Shown here one piece after another: positions 44,884 through 53,192 of a DNA stretch of 64,000 nt. Within the stretch, counting starts at the first letter, position 1; each line of letters begins with the position of its first letter. The notes below the pieces were generated by a model. The model saw only the letters and a list, made by a program, of their open reading frames with translations. It was not told where the DNA came from and made no database searches. The stretch is from an uncultured Myroides sp. GTDB taxonomy: Bacteria; Bacteroidota; Bacteroidia; Flavobacteriales; Flavobacteriaceae. Location: positions 1-64,000 of the forward strand of contig CAJYTF010000058.1 in the NCBI GenBank assembly GCA_913777665.1, read 5' to 3'. The position numbers were made by a program, and so were the translations under genes.

Positions 44884-46146
44884 ATGAGAAAGATTTTTAT
44901 AAATATAGGTTTGCTTTTTATTCCGATAAGCTCCGCAGTTTATGCACAGGCTTCAGAGAATATCATGGTAAATCATGGCGAACTGTATGTATTGCCAAAT
45001 ACGGTAGTTTCAACACAGTTTGATTTTGATAACAAAGCTTCGGGAGTAATTTTTAACGACGGTGAATTTCAGTTCTATAAAAATTACAATAACGACGGTT
45101 TGTTCACGCATTCAACCAATCAAACTACGGGGTACACGGTATTTCAGGGAAGTCAGCCACAGTTGATCGGCGGTTCACAGCCTTCAAAACACTTCGATGT
45201 TCTTTTCTATAACACCTCAACCCAGTATCCGTTTAGCCTTAACAGTGATATGATTATCGATGGTGTTGGAAATTTCAGAGAAGGAATTGTGCGTATCAAT
45301 AAAAATAATGGTGGTCAGTTACTTTTCGGAAATGGGGCTTCGCAAATGAATGCCAGCGACAGAAGTTATGCCGAAGGAATGGTAGAAAAGCAAGGTAACA
45401 ATGCCTTTACTTTTCCAATTGGTAAGTTAGGATATTATCGTTTGGCAGGAATTTCAGCTCCTTCAAATGTGGCAGATAACTACTTAAGCGAATATTTCAA
45501 AGAAACTACAAACCAAACCTATCCGCATAAAGACCGTACGGGAATTATTTCTGCTGTAAACGATCAGGAATATTGGACAATTACTCAGGCAGCCGGAACA
45601 ACCGGTTCGGTTATGGTTACGCTTTCTTGGCACGATCAAACCACACCTGCAGAATTCCGTGGAACGCAAGATTTGCACATTGTTCGTTGGGATGCCACTC
45701 AAAACCTTTGGGTAGATGAAGGCGGAATTGTCGATGCAGGTGCAAGAACGATTACAACTCCTGTTCAGGTTGATGGTTTCGGAATTTTCACTCTGGGAAA
45801 AATCAAAGAGAAATTCTTGAATCCTGGCGATGTGGTTGTTTACAACGGGGTTTCTCCTGATGGTGACGGAATCAACGATTATTTGATGATTGATAATATC
45901 GAGCATTTTCCAGAAAATCAGGTAATCCTTTACAACCGTTGGGGTCGTAAAGTGTACGAAACCAAAAACTACAATAGTAAAAACAATGTGTTTGTTGGTG
46001 TAGCCGAAGGTAACGGTATTGTAGGTAGTGGTGAAAAACTACCTGCAGGAACGTATTATTATGTAGTGGAATATCTGTACGATTGGGATGGTCAAAGCCA
46101 ATGGATCAAGAAAGTGGGATATATTCACCTTGAAAGCAACAACTAA
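44884..46146 (+). CDS. T9SS type B sorting-domain (gliding-motility-associated C-terminal) protein
   Basis: The 420-residue secreted protein has a signal peptide ending AVYAQ. A beta-rich body of about 300 residues includes FNDGEFQFYKNYNND and SYAEGMVEKQGNNAFTFPIG. The type B C-terminal domain (about 325-420) reads VVYNGVSPDGDGINDYL, YNRWGRKVYETKNYN and LPAGTYYYVVEYLYDWDG. It is followed by PorP/SprF and OmpA genes, as is the paralogue that opens this window. The PorP protein next door is the likely dedicated secretion or anchoring partner. Confidence 0.88.
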   Translation: MRKIFINIGLLFIPISSAVYAQASENIMVNHGELYVLPNTVVSTQFDFDNKASGVIFNDGEFQFYKNYNNDGLFTHSTNQTTGYTVFQGSQPQLIGGSQPSKHFDVLFYNTSTQYPFSLNSDMIIDGVGNFREGIVRINKNNGGQLLFGNGASQMNASDRSYAEGMVEKQGNNAFTFPIGKLGYYRLAGISAPSNVADNYLSEYFKETTNQTYPHKDRTGIISAVNDQEYWTITQAAGTTGSVMVTLSWHDQTTPAEFRGTQDLHIVRWDATQNLWVDEGGIVDAGARTITTPVQVDGFGIFTLGKIKEKFLNPGDVVVYNGVSPDGDGINDYLMIDNIEHFPENQVILYNRWGRKVYETKNYNSKNNVFVGVAEGNGIVGSGEKLPAGTYYYVVEYLYDWDGQSQWIKKVGYIHLESNN

Positions 46147-46157
46147 ACTAATAAGCA

Positions 46158-47078
46158 ATGAAGAGATTAAAAATCATAGGGGCTTTGTTAGCTTTAGTAA
46201 GCTTCTCTGCCAATGCACAACAAGATCCGCAATTTACCCAATATATGTATAACACGGTAAACATAAATCCCGCGTATGCCGGTAGCCGTGGTTCGCTAAG
46301 TATTTTTGGCTTACACCGTACACAATGGGCTGGGTTAGAAGGTGCGCCGCAAACCAATGCCTTTTCGGTTAATACGCCTTTGGGCGATAGTAAATTGGGA
46401 TTAGGTGTAGGTTTTATTAACGATGGATTGGGAATTATGGATGAAAACACGGTAAGTGTCGATTTATCATATACGATCGATTTAAACAGCCGTGGAAGTA
46501 AATTTTCGTTCGGTATTAAAGGATCTGGAAACATGTTGAATGTAGCCTATTCAAAATTGTTGACCTACAATCCGAACGATCCTAATTTTCAAAATGATAT
46601 CAGCGGACAGTTTACGCCGAATATTGGTGCCGGAATTTACTGGCATAACGAAAAAAGTTATTTAGGTGTATCTGTTCCTAATTTCTTAGAAACAACCCGT
46701 TACGACGATAACATACAGAGTACCATGCGTACTACCATGAGTTATTATTTAATTGGTGGACATGTGTTTGAACTGAATCCAATGTTGAAATTTAAACCGG
46801 CATTTTTGGTTAAAGCAACCAATGGAGCGCCTTTACAAGCGGATATCACAGCCAATTTCTTAATCAGTAACAAATTTACCATTGGTGGTGCTTATCGTTG
46901 GGATGCAGCTTGGAGCGGTTTAATAGGTTTCCAGGCAACCGATGGTTTGTTTATAGGATATAGTTATGATGGCGAAACTACAAAGTTGGCTAATTACAAC
47001 AACGGATCGCACGAGATTTTCTTAAGATTTGAATTGTTTAACAAGTACCGCCGTATGAATACGTCGCGTTTCTTCTAA
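46158..47078 (+). CDS. PorP/SprF family type IX secretion system membrane protein
   Basis: This 306-residue outer-membrane barrel protein has a signal peptide (VSFSANAQ), then QQDPQFTQYMYNTVNINPAY, SRGSLSIFGLHRTQW and a C-terminal MNTSRFF. It is close to the protein at 1015-1956 along its whole length, so the two are paralogues from a cluster duplication. It lies 11 bp after the type B substrate gene and 11 bp before the OmpA gene. Confidence 0.92.
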   Translation: MKRLKIIGALLALVSFSANAQQDPQFTQYMYNTVNINPAYAGSRGSLSIFGLHRTQWAGLEGAPQTNAFSVNTPLGDSKLGLGVGFINDGLGIMDENTVSVDLSYTIDLNSRGSKFSFGIKGSGNMLNVAYSKLLTYNPNDPNFQNDISGQFTPNIGAGIYWHNEKSYLGVSVPNFLETTRYDDNIQSTMRTTMSYYLIGGHVFELNPMLKFKPAFLVKATNGAPLQADITANFLISNKFTIGGAYRWDAAWSGLIGFQATDGLFIGYSYDGETTKLANYNNGSHEIFLRFELFNKYRRMNTSRFF

Positions 47079-47089
47079 AATCTACAGAC

Positions 47090-49057
47090 ATGAAAAAAGG
47101 ATTATCACTATTAGCCTTGGCATCATTCTTATTTTTAGGAAATACCACGGCACAGGCACAGGCAGGTTTAAAAAAGTCAGACAAAGAATACGAAAACTGG
47201 GCGTATGTAGATGCAATGATCATCTATGAAAAAATCGTTAAAAAGGGATATGTAAGTCAAGATATTTTAGAAAAGTTAGGTAACACCTATTACTTTAATG
47301 CAAAATATGCGCAGGCACAACCGTTTTACGAGCGTTTGTTCACAGAATTTGGATCAGAAGAAATAGCGTCTGAATACTACTATCGTTATGCACAAACATT
47401 ACAGCATGTAGGTAAAACTGCCGAAGCTAAAAATTATTACGATCAGTTTATAAGCAAAACAGGTTCACAAACGCAGATCGCGGCGGTTCGCAAGAACGAA
47501 AAGGAACTTCAAAAGCGGATTGTTGAGAATTCGGGTCGTTATCGTAACGTAGAAAATCTGCCAATAAATACGCAGTTTGCCGATTTTGGCAGCTATGTGC
47601 ACAATGAAAGGCTTTATTTTACAAGTGCACGCGATACCGGTAGTTTTTCTAAAAAGATTCATACCTGGACAGGGGAGGCATTTACCAATTTATATGATTA
47701 TCAATTGCCTAATGACAGTATCAGTAAAAAATCGAAACCTAAAAAACTAAAAGGCGATGTTAAAAGCAAGTTCAACGAATCGTCGGCAGTTTTGACACCC
47801 GATGGTCAAACCATGTATTTTACCAGAAATAATATGTTGGAAGGAACTCGTGGTTATGATGCTGATAAAAATACGAAACTAAAAATTTATCGTGCCGAAT
47901 TAAAGAATGGTAAGTGGAACAATATCCAAGAACTGCCATTTAATGGGAACGATTTTAATACGGCACACCCTACGTTAAGTAAGGATGGTAGCGTACTTTA
48001 TTTTGCCAGCGATCGCCCGGGTGGTTTCGGAAATTCCGATTTATGGAAGGTAACCGTAAATGGCAACGGATATGGCGTACCTCAGAATCTTGGTCCGGGA
48101 ATTAATACCGAAGGCAGAGAAACATTTCCGTACATAAACAGCAACGACGAACTGTATTTTTCAAGCGATGGGAGAATTGGTTTGGGCGGATTAGATGTTT
48201 ATGGTGTAAAAGTTAAGGAAGACGGTAGTTTTTACGAAGTGCAGAATATTGGTGAACCGATAAACTCTAACACCGATGATTTTGCATATTATATCGATTA
48301 CAAAACCAAACAAGGCTTTTTCTCGTCAAACAGAACAGGCGGTCAAGGAAACGATGATATTTACGGTTTTGTTGAAACAAGAGCGTTAAAGCTGGGTTGT
48401 GCACAAGAACTGCTTGTTACGGTTGTAGATGCTAAAACGCGTAACATTATTCCTGATGCATTGCTGACACTTAATGATAAGCTTTATAAAGAATTGGGTA
48501 CATCAAACAAATATGCAAACAACGGCTATCGTTTTAATACCGAATACGAGTGTGGTGAAACCTATCGAGTAAAAGTTTCTAAAGATGGATACATTACCAA
48601 AGAAGAAACATTGACTTTAGATAATGGATCGGGTATCAGCGAAAGAACAATCGTTCTGGAACCGAAAAAGGTAGAAGTGAAAAAGAATGATGACTTGTTC
48701 AAAGTACTGAAACTAAACCCGATTTACTTCGATTATGATAAAGATAACATCAGACCAGATGCTGCTTTAGAATTAGCAAAAGTTGTTGAGGTATTGAAAG
48801 ATTATCCACGTATGAAGATCGATGTACGTTCGCATACCGATAGTCGTGGATCTGATGATTATAACCTAAAACTTTCGCAACGCAGAGCAAAATCTACCGC
48901 AGAATGGATTGCTGCACAAGGAATTGACCTGTCGCGAATTACCTATAAAGGTTACGGTGAAACGCAGTTAATTAATAAATGTATTAATGGTGCAAAATGT
49001 TCGGATACAGAACACGAAGAAAACCGCAGATCAGAGTTTATTGTTTTAGAATTATAA
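47090..49057 (+). CDS. OmpA family protein with TPR and PD40 repeats (paralogue)
   Basis: The 655-residue protein has the same layout as the one at 1968-3929: signal peptide, TPR-like helices, PD40 propeller (ASDRPGGFGNSDLWKV, SSDGRIGLGGLDVYG), a carboxypeptidase-like beta domain and a C-terminal OmpA domain (NPIYFDYDKDNIRPDAALEL, DVRSHTDSRGSDDYN). Here the OmpA domain keeps SRGSDDYN; in the paralogue the corresponding stretch reads SRQTHRYN. It probably links the outer-membrane secretion complex to peptidoglycan. Confidence 0.9.
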   Translation: MKKGLSLLALASFLFLGNTTAQAQAGLKKSDKEYENWAYVDAMIIYEKIVKKGYVSQDILEKLGNTYYFNAKYAQAQPFYERLFTEFGSEEIASEYYYRYAQTLQHVGKTAEAKNYYDQFISKTGSQTQIAAVRKNEKELQKRIVENSGRYRNVENLPINTQFADFGSYVHNERLYFTSARDTGSFSKKIHTWTGEAFTNLYDYQLPNDSISKKSKPKKLKGDVKSKFNESSAVLTPDGQTMYFTRNNMLEGTRGYDADKNTKLKIYRAELKNGKWNNIQELPFNGNDFNTAHPTLSKDGSVLYFASDRPGGFGNSDLWKVTVNGNGYGVPQNLGPGINTEGRETFPYINSNDELYFSSDGRIGLGGLDVYGVKVKEDGSFYEVQNIGEPINSNTDDFAYYIDYKTKQGFFSSNRTGGQGNDDIYGFVETRALKLGCAQELLVTVVDAKTRNIIPDALLTLNDKLYKELGTSNKYANNGYRFNTEYECGETYRVKVSKDGYITKEETLTLDNGSGISERTIVLEPKKVEVKKNDDLFKVLKLNPIYFDYDKDNIRPDAALELAKVVEVLKDYPRMKIDVRSHTDSRGSDDYNLKLSQRRAKSTAEWIAAQGIDLSRITYKGYGETQLINKCINGAKCSDTEHEENRRSEFIVLEL

Positions 49058-49067
49058 CTATTTGCTT

Positions 49068-49205
49068 ATGAGTAAGTTTAAGAAAATAAAAAAGCTTTTA
49101 AACAAACCGCTTCCTCCGTGTATAAAAGAGAAAGTAATGAAAATTATTAAAGAGATTAAAAGTCACGAAAGCAACGACGAAAAAATCCAAATAAAAGAAG
49201 ATTAA
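49068..49205 (+). CDS. Small basic protein of 45 residues
   Basis: A short frame starts at ATG 49068, 10 bp after the OmpA stop, and reads MSKFKKIKKLLNKPLPPCIK, then KVMKIIKEIKSHESNDEK. It is strongly basic and helical and lies before the operon terminator, so it is probably translated from the same mRNA. No family recognised. The first paralogous locus has no equivalent. Confidence 0.5.
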   Translation: MSKFKKIKKLLNKPLPPCIKEKVMKIIKEIKSHESNDEKIQIKED

Positions 49206-49250
49206 AGAATCTCATATTCAAATTTTTTAAACAGTAGTATTTATAGAAAG

Positions 49251-49283
49251 AAAAACCTCCAGTTTAAAAGCTGGAGGTTTTTT
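49251..49283 (+). terminator. Terminator of the second PorP/OmpA operon
   Basis: AAAACCTCCAG pairs with CTGGAGGTTTT, with an A-run before and a T-run after. It probably acts on both strands between convergent operon and kup. Confidence 0.8.
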
Positions 49284-49352
49284 GTTTTGATATAAACTTT
49301 AAATAATTGTAGTTACAAGAAGAAAATTCTTGAATAAATTGTATCATACAAT

Positions 49353-51329
49353 TTATTGTTTCTTGTCTGCTCTGCGTTTTAACGGGATATCCAGAGGGTT
49401 CTTATTCAAAAGTAAAGGATAATATTCTATTTTAACCGAACTGTTATCTAATCCAAACGCTTTTTCTTCTGATAAACTTCGTTTGCGGATAAAGGCGTAA
49501 CAATCTAAGATAAATTTTTCGTACCAAGGCAGATCATTGTCAAACGACACTACTTTTTCTATGATAATGTATTTATGATCGGCAGTAATCTGATTTTTTC
49601 TAAGCGAATGATAGGTACTTAATCGGTTAAATTCGCCACACATACTTAAATCTTCCAATACCTTTTTAAACAGCGGACTTATTTTTGGAGCGATACGGAA
49701 TCCCAAATAGAAATCGACACGAATGATTTTATCTGAAAATTTCTTGATCTGATATTCCATTCCGTAAGGTTCGTCAATAACGTTTACATGCAGCATCCAA
49801 TAAACATCGGCACGTTTTGGTCGTTTGTAAAGGATCGAATAAATAACCTTCGATTCAATTTCATTCTTATTGTGCGCGTTCGTCAGATAAATTAAATTAT
49901 TGGCATATTGCGGAATACTTTCGTCATTGCTTAAATCTTCAATTACAGTGGTATAATCTTCTAAACGAACAAATTCGGTATAATTTTTACGGATTCGTTT
50001 CCCTAAAAACCAAATGGTCATAACAAAAGCAATGGCTCCGGCTACAATCAATGAAACGAATCCACCATGGTGAAACTTATCGATATTCGCTATAAAGAAC
50101 GATACCTCAAGAACGCTGTAAACCAAAACAAACGCCAAAATAATCAACTTATTGAAACGTTTTAAGATCATGTAATAGGTAAGTAGAATACTGGTTGCAA
50201 TCATACACATGATAATTGCCAAACCGTATGCAGCTTCCATATTGCTTGATTCTTTAAAGTACAAGACTACCAAAATACAGCCGATACATAAAATCCAGTT
50301 GGTAGATGGTATGTAAAGCTGCCCTTTAATAATTGATGGATACTTCACCAAAACACGCGGCCATAAGTTTAATCGCATCGCCTCGTTAATCATGGTAAAC
50401 GATCCGGTAATTAAAGCCTGTGCCGCAATAACGGCAGCTAATGTAGCAATTACAATACCTATTGGTATAAACCATTCGGGCATCATTAAATAAAACGGGT
50501 TTTGAATAAACTCTATACCGTTATCAAATGTTTTAAGTTGAATATTGGTATGTGATAGCAAAAATGCACCCTGCCCAAGGTAATTTAAAGCAAGAGTGGT
50601 TTTAACAAACATCCAGCTTATACGGATGTTTTTTATACCGCAGTGACCTAAGTCGCTGTATAATGCTTCGGCTCCTGTTGTACATAAAAAAACAAATCCT
50701 AAAACATAAAAGCCTTCCGGATGCTCGGTTAATAGTAAATAGGCATAATAAGGGTTTACTGCTTTAAGAATTTCGGGTACTTCGGTGATCTGCAAAAGAC
50801 CAACACCACCTAACATTAAAAACCAGATTAGCATAATAGGACCAAAGAATTTACCAATGGTTTTGGTTCCGTAGCTTTGAAAGAAAAATAAAACCAAGAT
50901 GATTCCTATTACAAAAGGGATGGTCTGTAAATCGGGATAATAGATTTTGATACCTTCCAACGCCGATGAAATAGAAATGGGCGGCGTAATAAAACCGTCT
51001 GCAAGCATGGCGCTACCACCAATCAACGCCGGAACAATCAGCCACTTTTTCTTGAGTTTTTTTACCAAAGTATAAAGCGAAAAAATACCGCCTTCGCCTT
51101 TATTGTCGGCTTGTAACGTAAGCCAAACGTATTTAATGCTGGTTTGTAGCGTCAATGTCCAAAGAACGCACGAAACCGCTCCGAGCACTAAATTGGAATT
51201 AATGGGCGAGTTCCCAAAAATTGCTTTCATTACGTATAATGGCGATGTACCAATATCTCCGTAAATAATACCTAACGTTATTAATAAAGCACCTGCGGTT
51301 ACCTTATTAACGCTGTGTTTTGCTTCCAC
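49353..51329 (-). CDS. kup: KUP family potassium uptake transporter
   Basis: This 658-residue inner-membrane transporter starts with the hallmark ITLGIIYGDIGTSPLYVMKA in TM1. It then has ADNKGEGGIFSLYTLV and GGSAMLADGFITPPISISSA. About twelve TMs are followed by a C-terminal cytoplasmic domain of about 200 residues. It imports K+ coupled to H+. The length is typical for Bacteroidota Kup. Single gene; the 230-bp upstream gap (51330-51559) shows no other gene. Confidence 0.95.
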   Translation of the reverse strand: MEAKHSVNKVTAGALLITLGIIYGDIGTSPLYVMKAIFGNSPINSNLVLGAVSCVLWTLTLQTSIKYVWLTLQADNKGEGGIFSLYTLVKKLKKKWLIVPALIGGSAMLADGFITPPISISSALEGIKIYYPDLQTIPFVIGIILVLFFFQSYGTKTIGKFFGPIMLIWFLMLGGVGLLQITEVPEILKAVNPYYAYLLLTEHPEGFYVLGFVFLCTTGAEALYSDLGHCGIKNIRISWMFVKTTLALNYLGQGAFLLSHTNIQLKTFDNGIEFIQNPFYLMMPEWFIPIGIVIATLAAVIAAQALITGSFTMINEAMRLNLWPRVLVKYPSIIKGQLYIPSTNWILCIGCILVVLYFKESSNMEAAYGLAIIMCMIATSILLTYYMILKRFNKLIILAFVLVYSVLEVSFFIANIDKFHHGGFVSLIVAGAIAFVMTIWFLGKRIRKNYTEFVRLEDYTTVIEDLSNDESIPQYANNLIYLTNAHNKNEIESKVIYSILYKRPKRADVYWMLHVNVIDEPYGMEYQIKKFSDKIIRVDFYLGFRIAPKISPLFKKVLEDLSMCGEFNRLSTYHSLRKNQITADHKYIIIEKVVSFDNDLPWYEKFILDCYAFIRKRSLSEEKAFGLDNSSVKIEYYPLLLNKNPLDIPLKRRADKKQ

Positions 51330-51559
51330 TTAAAATAGGAATTGATTAAAATTATTGTTGTTTTCCATCGGTTTTCTGTCGATCTGCTATTCTAAAACGG
51401 CTTCAGCTATCAAACTGACAAAAAGTTGCCAAATGTATAAAATTTGTATATACTAAAGTAATAAAATTAAATTTTTTAAATGTAAGGTAATTGTTGTTTT
51501 TTAAGTAAGATGTTATTGTGATTATTTAATGATAAAAATTACAATTATTCAGAAGGAAT

Positions 51560-51943
51560 TTAATCATTGGTTTGAAGCTTGTTTTTCTCAACAAACTTCT
51601 TAAAAAGCTGTTTGGCTTTTTCTTCAATTTCCTGATAAGTAAGTCGTTCTTTGGTTTGGTAAAAGAACATCATAACGTAAGGTTCTTTTAAATTGTTCAG
51701 TAGTAATTCTTTATTTAAACGGTAGCATTCACGCAAAACACGTTTAAAATAATTACGGTCAACTGCTTTTTTAAAGTATCTTTTAGAAACCGAAACACCC
51801 ATTTGTAGCGGAACATCCAAATCTTTCACTGGCACGTAAACCAATCGCAACGGATATTTCGTAACCGTACGTCCTTCCGAAAAAAGCGAGTCAATGTACT
51901 TTTTCTTTTTCAATTTTTCGGTTTTGGGATACGTATAGTTCAT
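51560..51943 (-). CDS. rnpA: Ribonuclease P protein component
   Basis: The 127-residue basic protein helps the RNase P RNA to process tRNA 5' ends. It contains the RnpA signature region VSKRYFKKAVDRNYFKRVLRE (given here only as its key residues K-R-x(6)-A-V-x-R-N-x-x-K-R-x-x-R-E). The N-terminus carries LKKKKYIDSLFSEGRTV. rpmH is not adjacent, which is usual in this group. A promoter with both boxes lies just upstream. Confidence 0.95.
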   Translation of the reverse strand: MNYTYPKTEKLKKKKYIDSLFSEGRTVTKYPLRLVYVPVKDLDVPLQMGVSVSKRYFKKAVDRNYFKRVLRECYRLNKELLLNNLKEPYVMMFFYQTKERLTYQEIEEKAKQLFKKFVEKNKLQTND

Positions 51944-51959
51944 AAATCAGTCTATGTGG

Positions 51960-51992
51960 CAAAAATACTGTTTTGTATCGGTTTTAAAACAA
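51960..51992 (-). promoter_or_regulatory. Promoter of rnpA (TTG, 22 bp, TATTTTTG)
   Basis: On the minus strand a TTG box at 51992-51990 is followed after 22 bp by TATTTTTG (51967-51960). This is the spacing and consensus of Bacteroidota housekeeping promoters. The start codon is 17 bp downstream. Confidence 0.55.
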
Positions 51993-52085
51993 TAATTAAC
52001 CACAGATTCACAGATTTTACTTTTTGGCGAAAATATCAATTTTAATAAACTACGAAATATCACAATATATATCTAAAAAAAATCA

Positions 52086-52197
52086 CCACATAGTAAATTA
52101 TATTATAGACACTTTATTAGATTTCATAGTCCACCTTTGGTGGTATAGTTTTGAAAGGTCGGTACTGCTTTAAACAAAAATCTATGTGTCTATGTGG
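52086..52197. repeat. MITE-like element with CCACATAG terminal inverted repeats, copy 2
   Basis: CCACATAG (52086-52093) and CTATGTGG (52190-52197) are exact inverted ends of a 112-bp element. An internal CCACCTTTGGTGG palindrome is present. It occupies the rnpA-MBL intergenic region (51944-52267), which has no gene. The ends match the element at 33602-33745. Confidence 0.5.
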
Positions 52198-52267
52198 TTT
52201 AAAATACCTGTGGCAAAAACTAAAAATTATTCCTATTTTTACTAATTCATAAAAAAACAGAACAACA

Positions 52268-53125
52268 ATGAAACTACATGCCATAGAAGCAGGTAATTTT
52301 AAGTTAGACGGCGGAGCGATGTTTGGCGTGGTTCCAAAGGTACTTTGGAATAAAACCAACCCTGCAGATGCCAATAATCAGATTGATCTTGCCGCGCGTT
52401 GCTTATTAATTGAAGACGGCAACCGATTGATTTTGATTGATACCGGTATGGGCAACAAACAGAGCGACAAGTTTTTTGGCTTTTACAACATGTGGGGCGA
52501 TTTTGATTTGGAACGATCTTTAAAAGAAAAAGGTTTCAGCAAAAATGATATTACCGACGTGTTTTTAACCCATCTGCATTTTGATCATTGCGGCGGAGCG
52601 GTTTCTTGGAACGATTCACACACGGGTTACGAGCCTACCTTTAAAAATGCTACCTATTGGAGCAACGAAAGCCATTGGGATTGGGCAACAAAACCAAATC
52701 CGCGTGAAAAGGCATCGTTTTTATCAGAAAATATTTTGCCGCTGCAAGAAAGTGGTCAGCTGAAGTTTGTTCAGCCAAGTTCAAATTCCAACGAAATAAT
52801 ATCAGACCTTAACTTCGGCGTTTTGTTTGTAGACGGTCATACCGAAAAACAAATGATTCCGCATATAAAGTATCAAGATAAAACCATTGTTTTTTGTGCC
52901 GATTTATTGCCAACTGCCGGACACATTCCGTTGCCGTATGTAATGGGATACGACACCCGACCTTTATTAACCTTGGGCGAAAAAGAACAGTTTTTAAAGA
53001 ATGCCGCAGCAAATAATTATTATCTGTATCTGGAACACGATGCGCATAACCCAATAATTACTTTGCAAGAAACCGAAAAAGGCGTGCGTTTAAACGAGGT
53101 TTTTTCTATTAACGATATTTTATGA
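52268..53125 (+). CDS. MBL-fold metallo-hydrolase
   Basis: The 285-residue cytosolic protein has the metallo-beta-lactamase fold with two metal-site motifs: THLHFDHCGG (HxHxDH, about 98-105) and FVDGHTEKQM (about 190). Later metal ligands are in FCADLLPTAGHIP and the final His in LYLEHDAH. It resembles lactonase/quorum-quenching-type and other generic MBL hydrolases; the substrate is unknown. It is followed 67 bp later by an S8 protease gene. Confidence 0.9.
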   Translation: MKLHAIEAGNFKLDGGAMFGVVPKVLWNKTNPADANNQIDLAARCLLIEDGNRLILIDTGMGNKQSDKFFGFYNMWGDFDLERSLKEKGFSKNDITDVFLTHLHFDHCGGAVSWNDSHTGYEPTFKNATYWSNESHWDWATKPNPREKASFLSENILPLQESGQLKFVQPSSNSNEIISDLNFGVLFVDGHTEKQMIPHIKYQDKTIVFCADLLPTAGHIPLPYVMGYDTRPLLTLGEKEQFLKNAAANNYYLYLEHDAHNPIITLQETEKGVRLNEVFSINDIL

Positions 53126-53192
53126 TATTGATTTGTAACATATCCGTTTTTTCAATACCAATTAATTAGAATAAAATTTAAGATTATATCAA

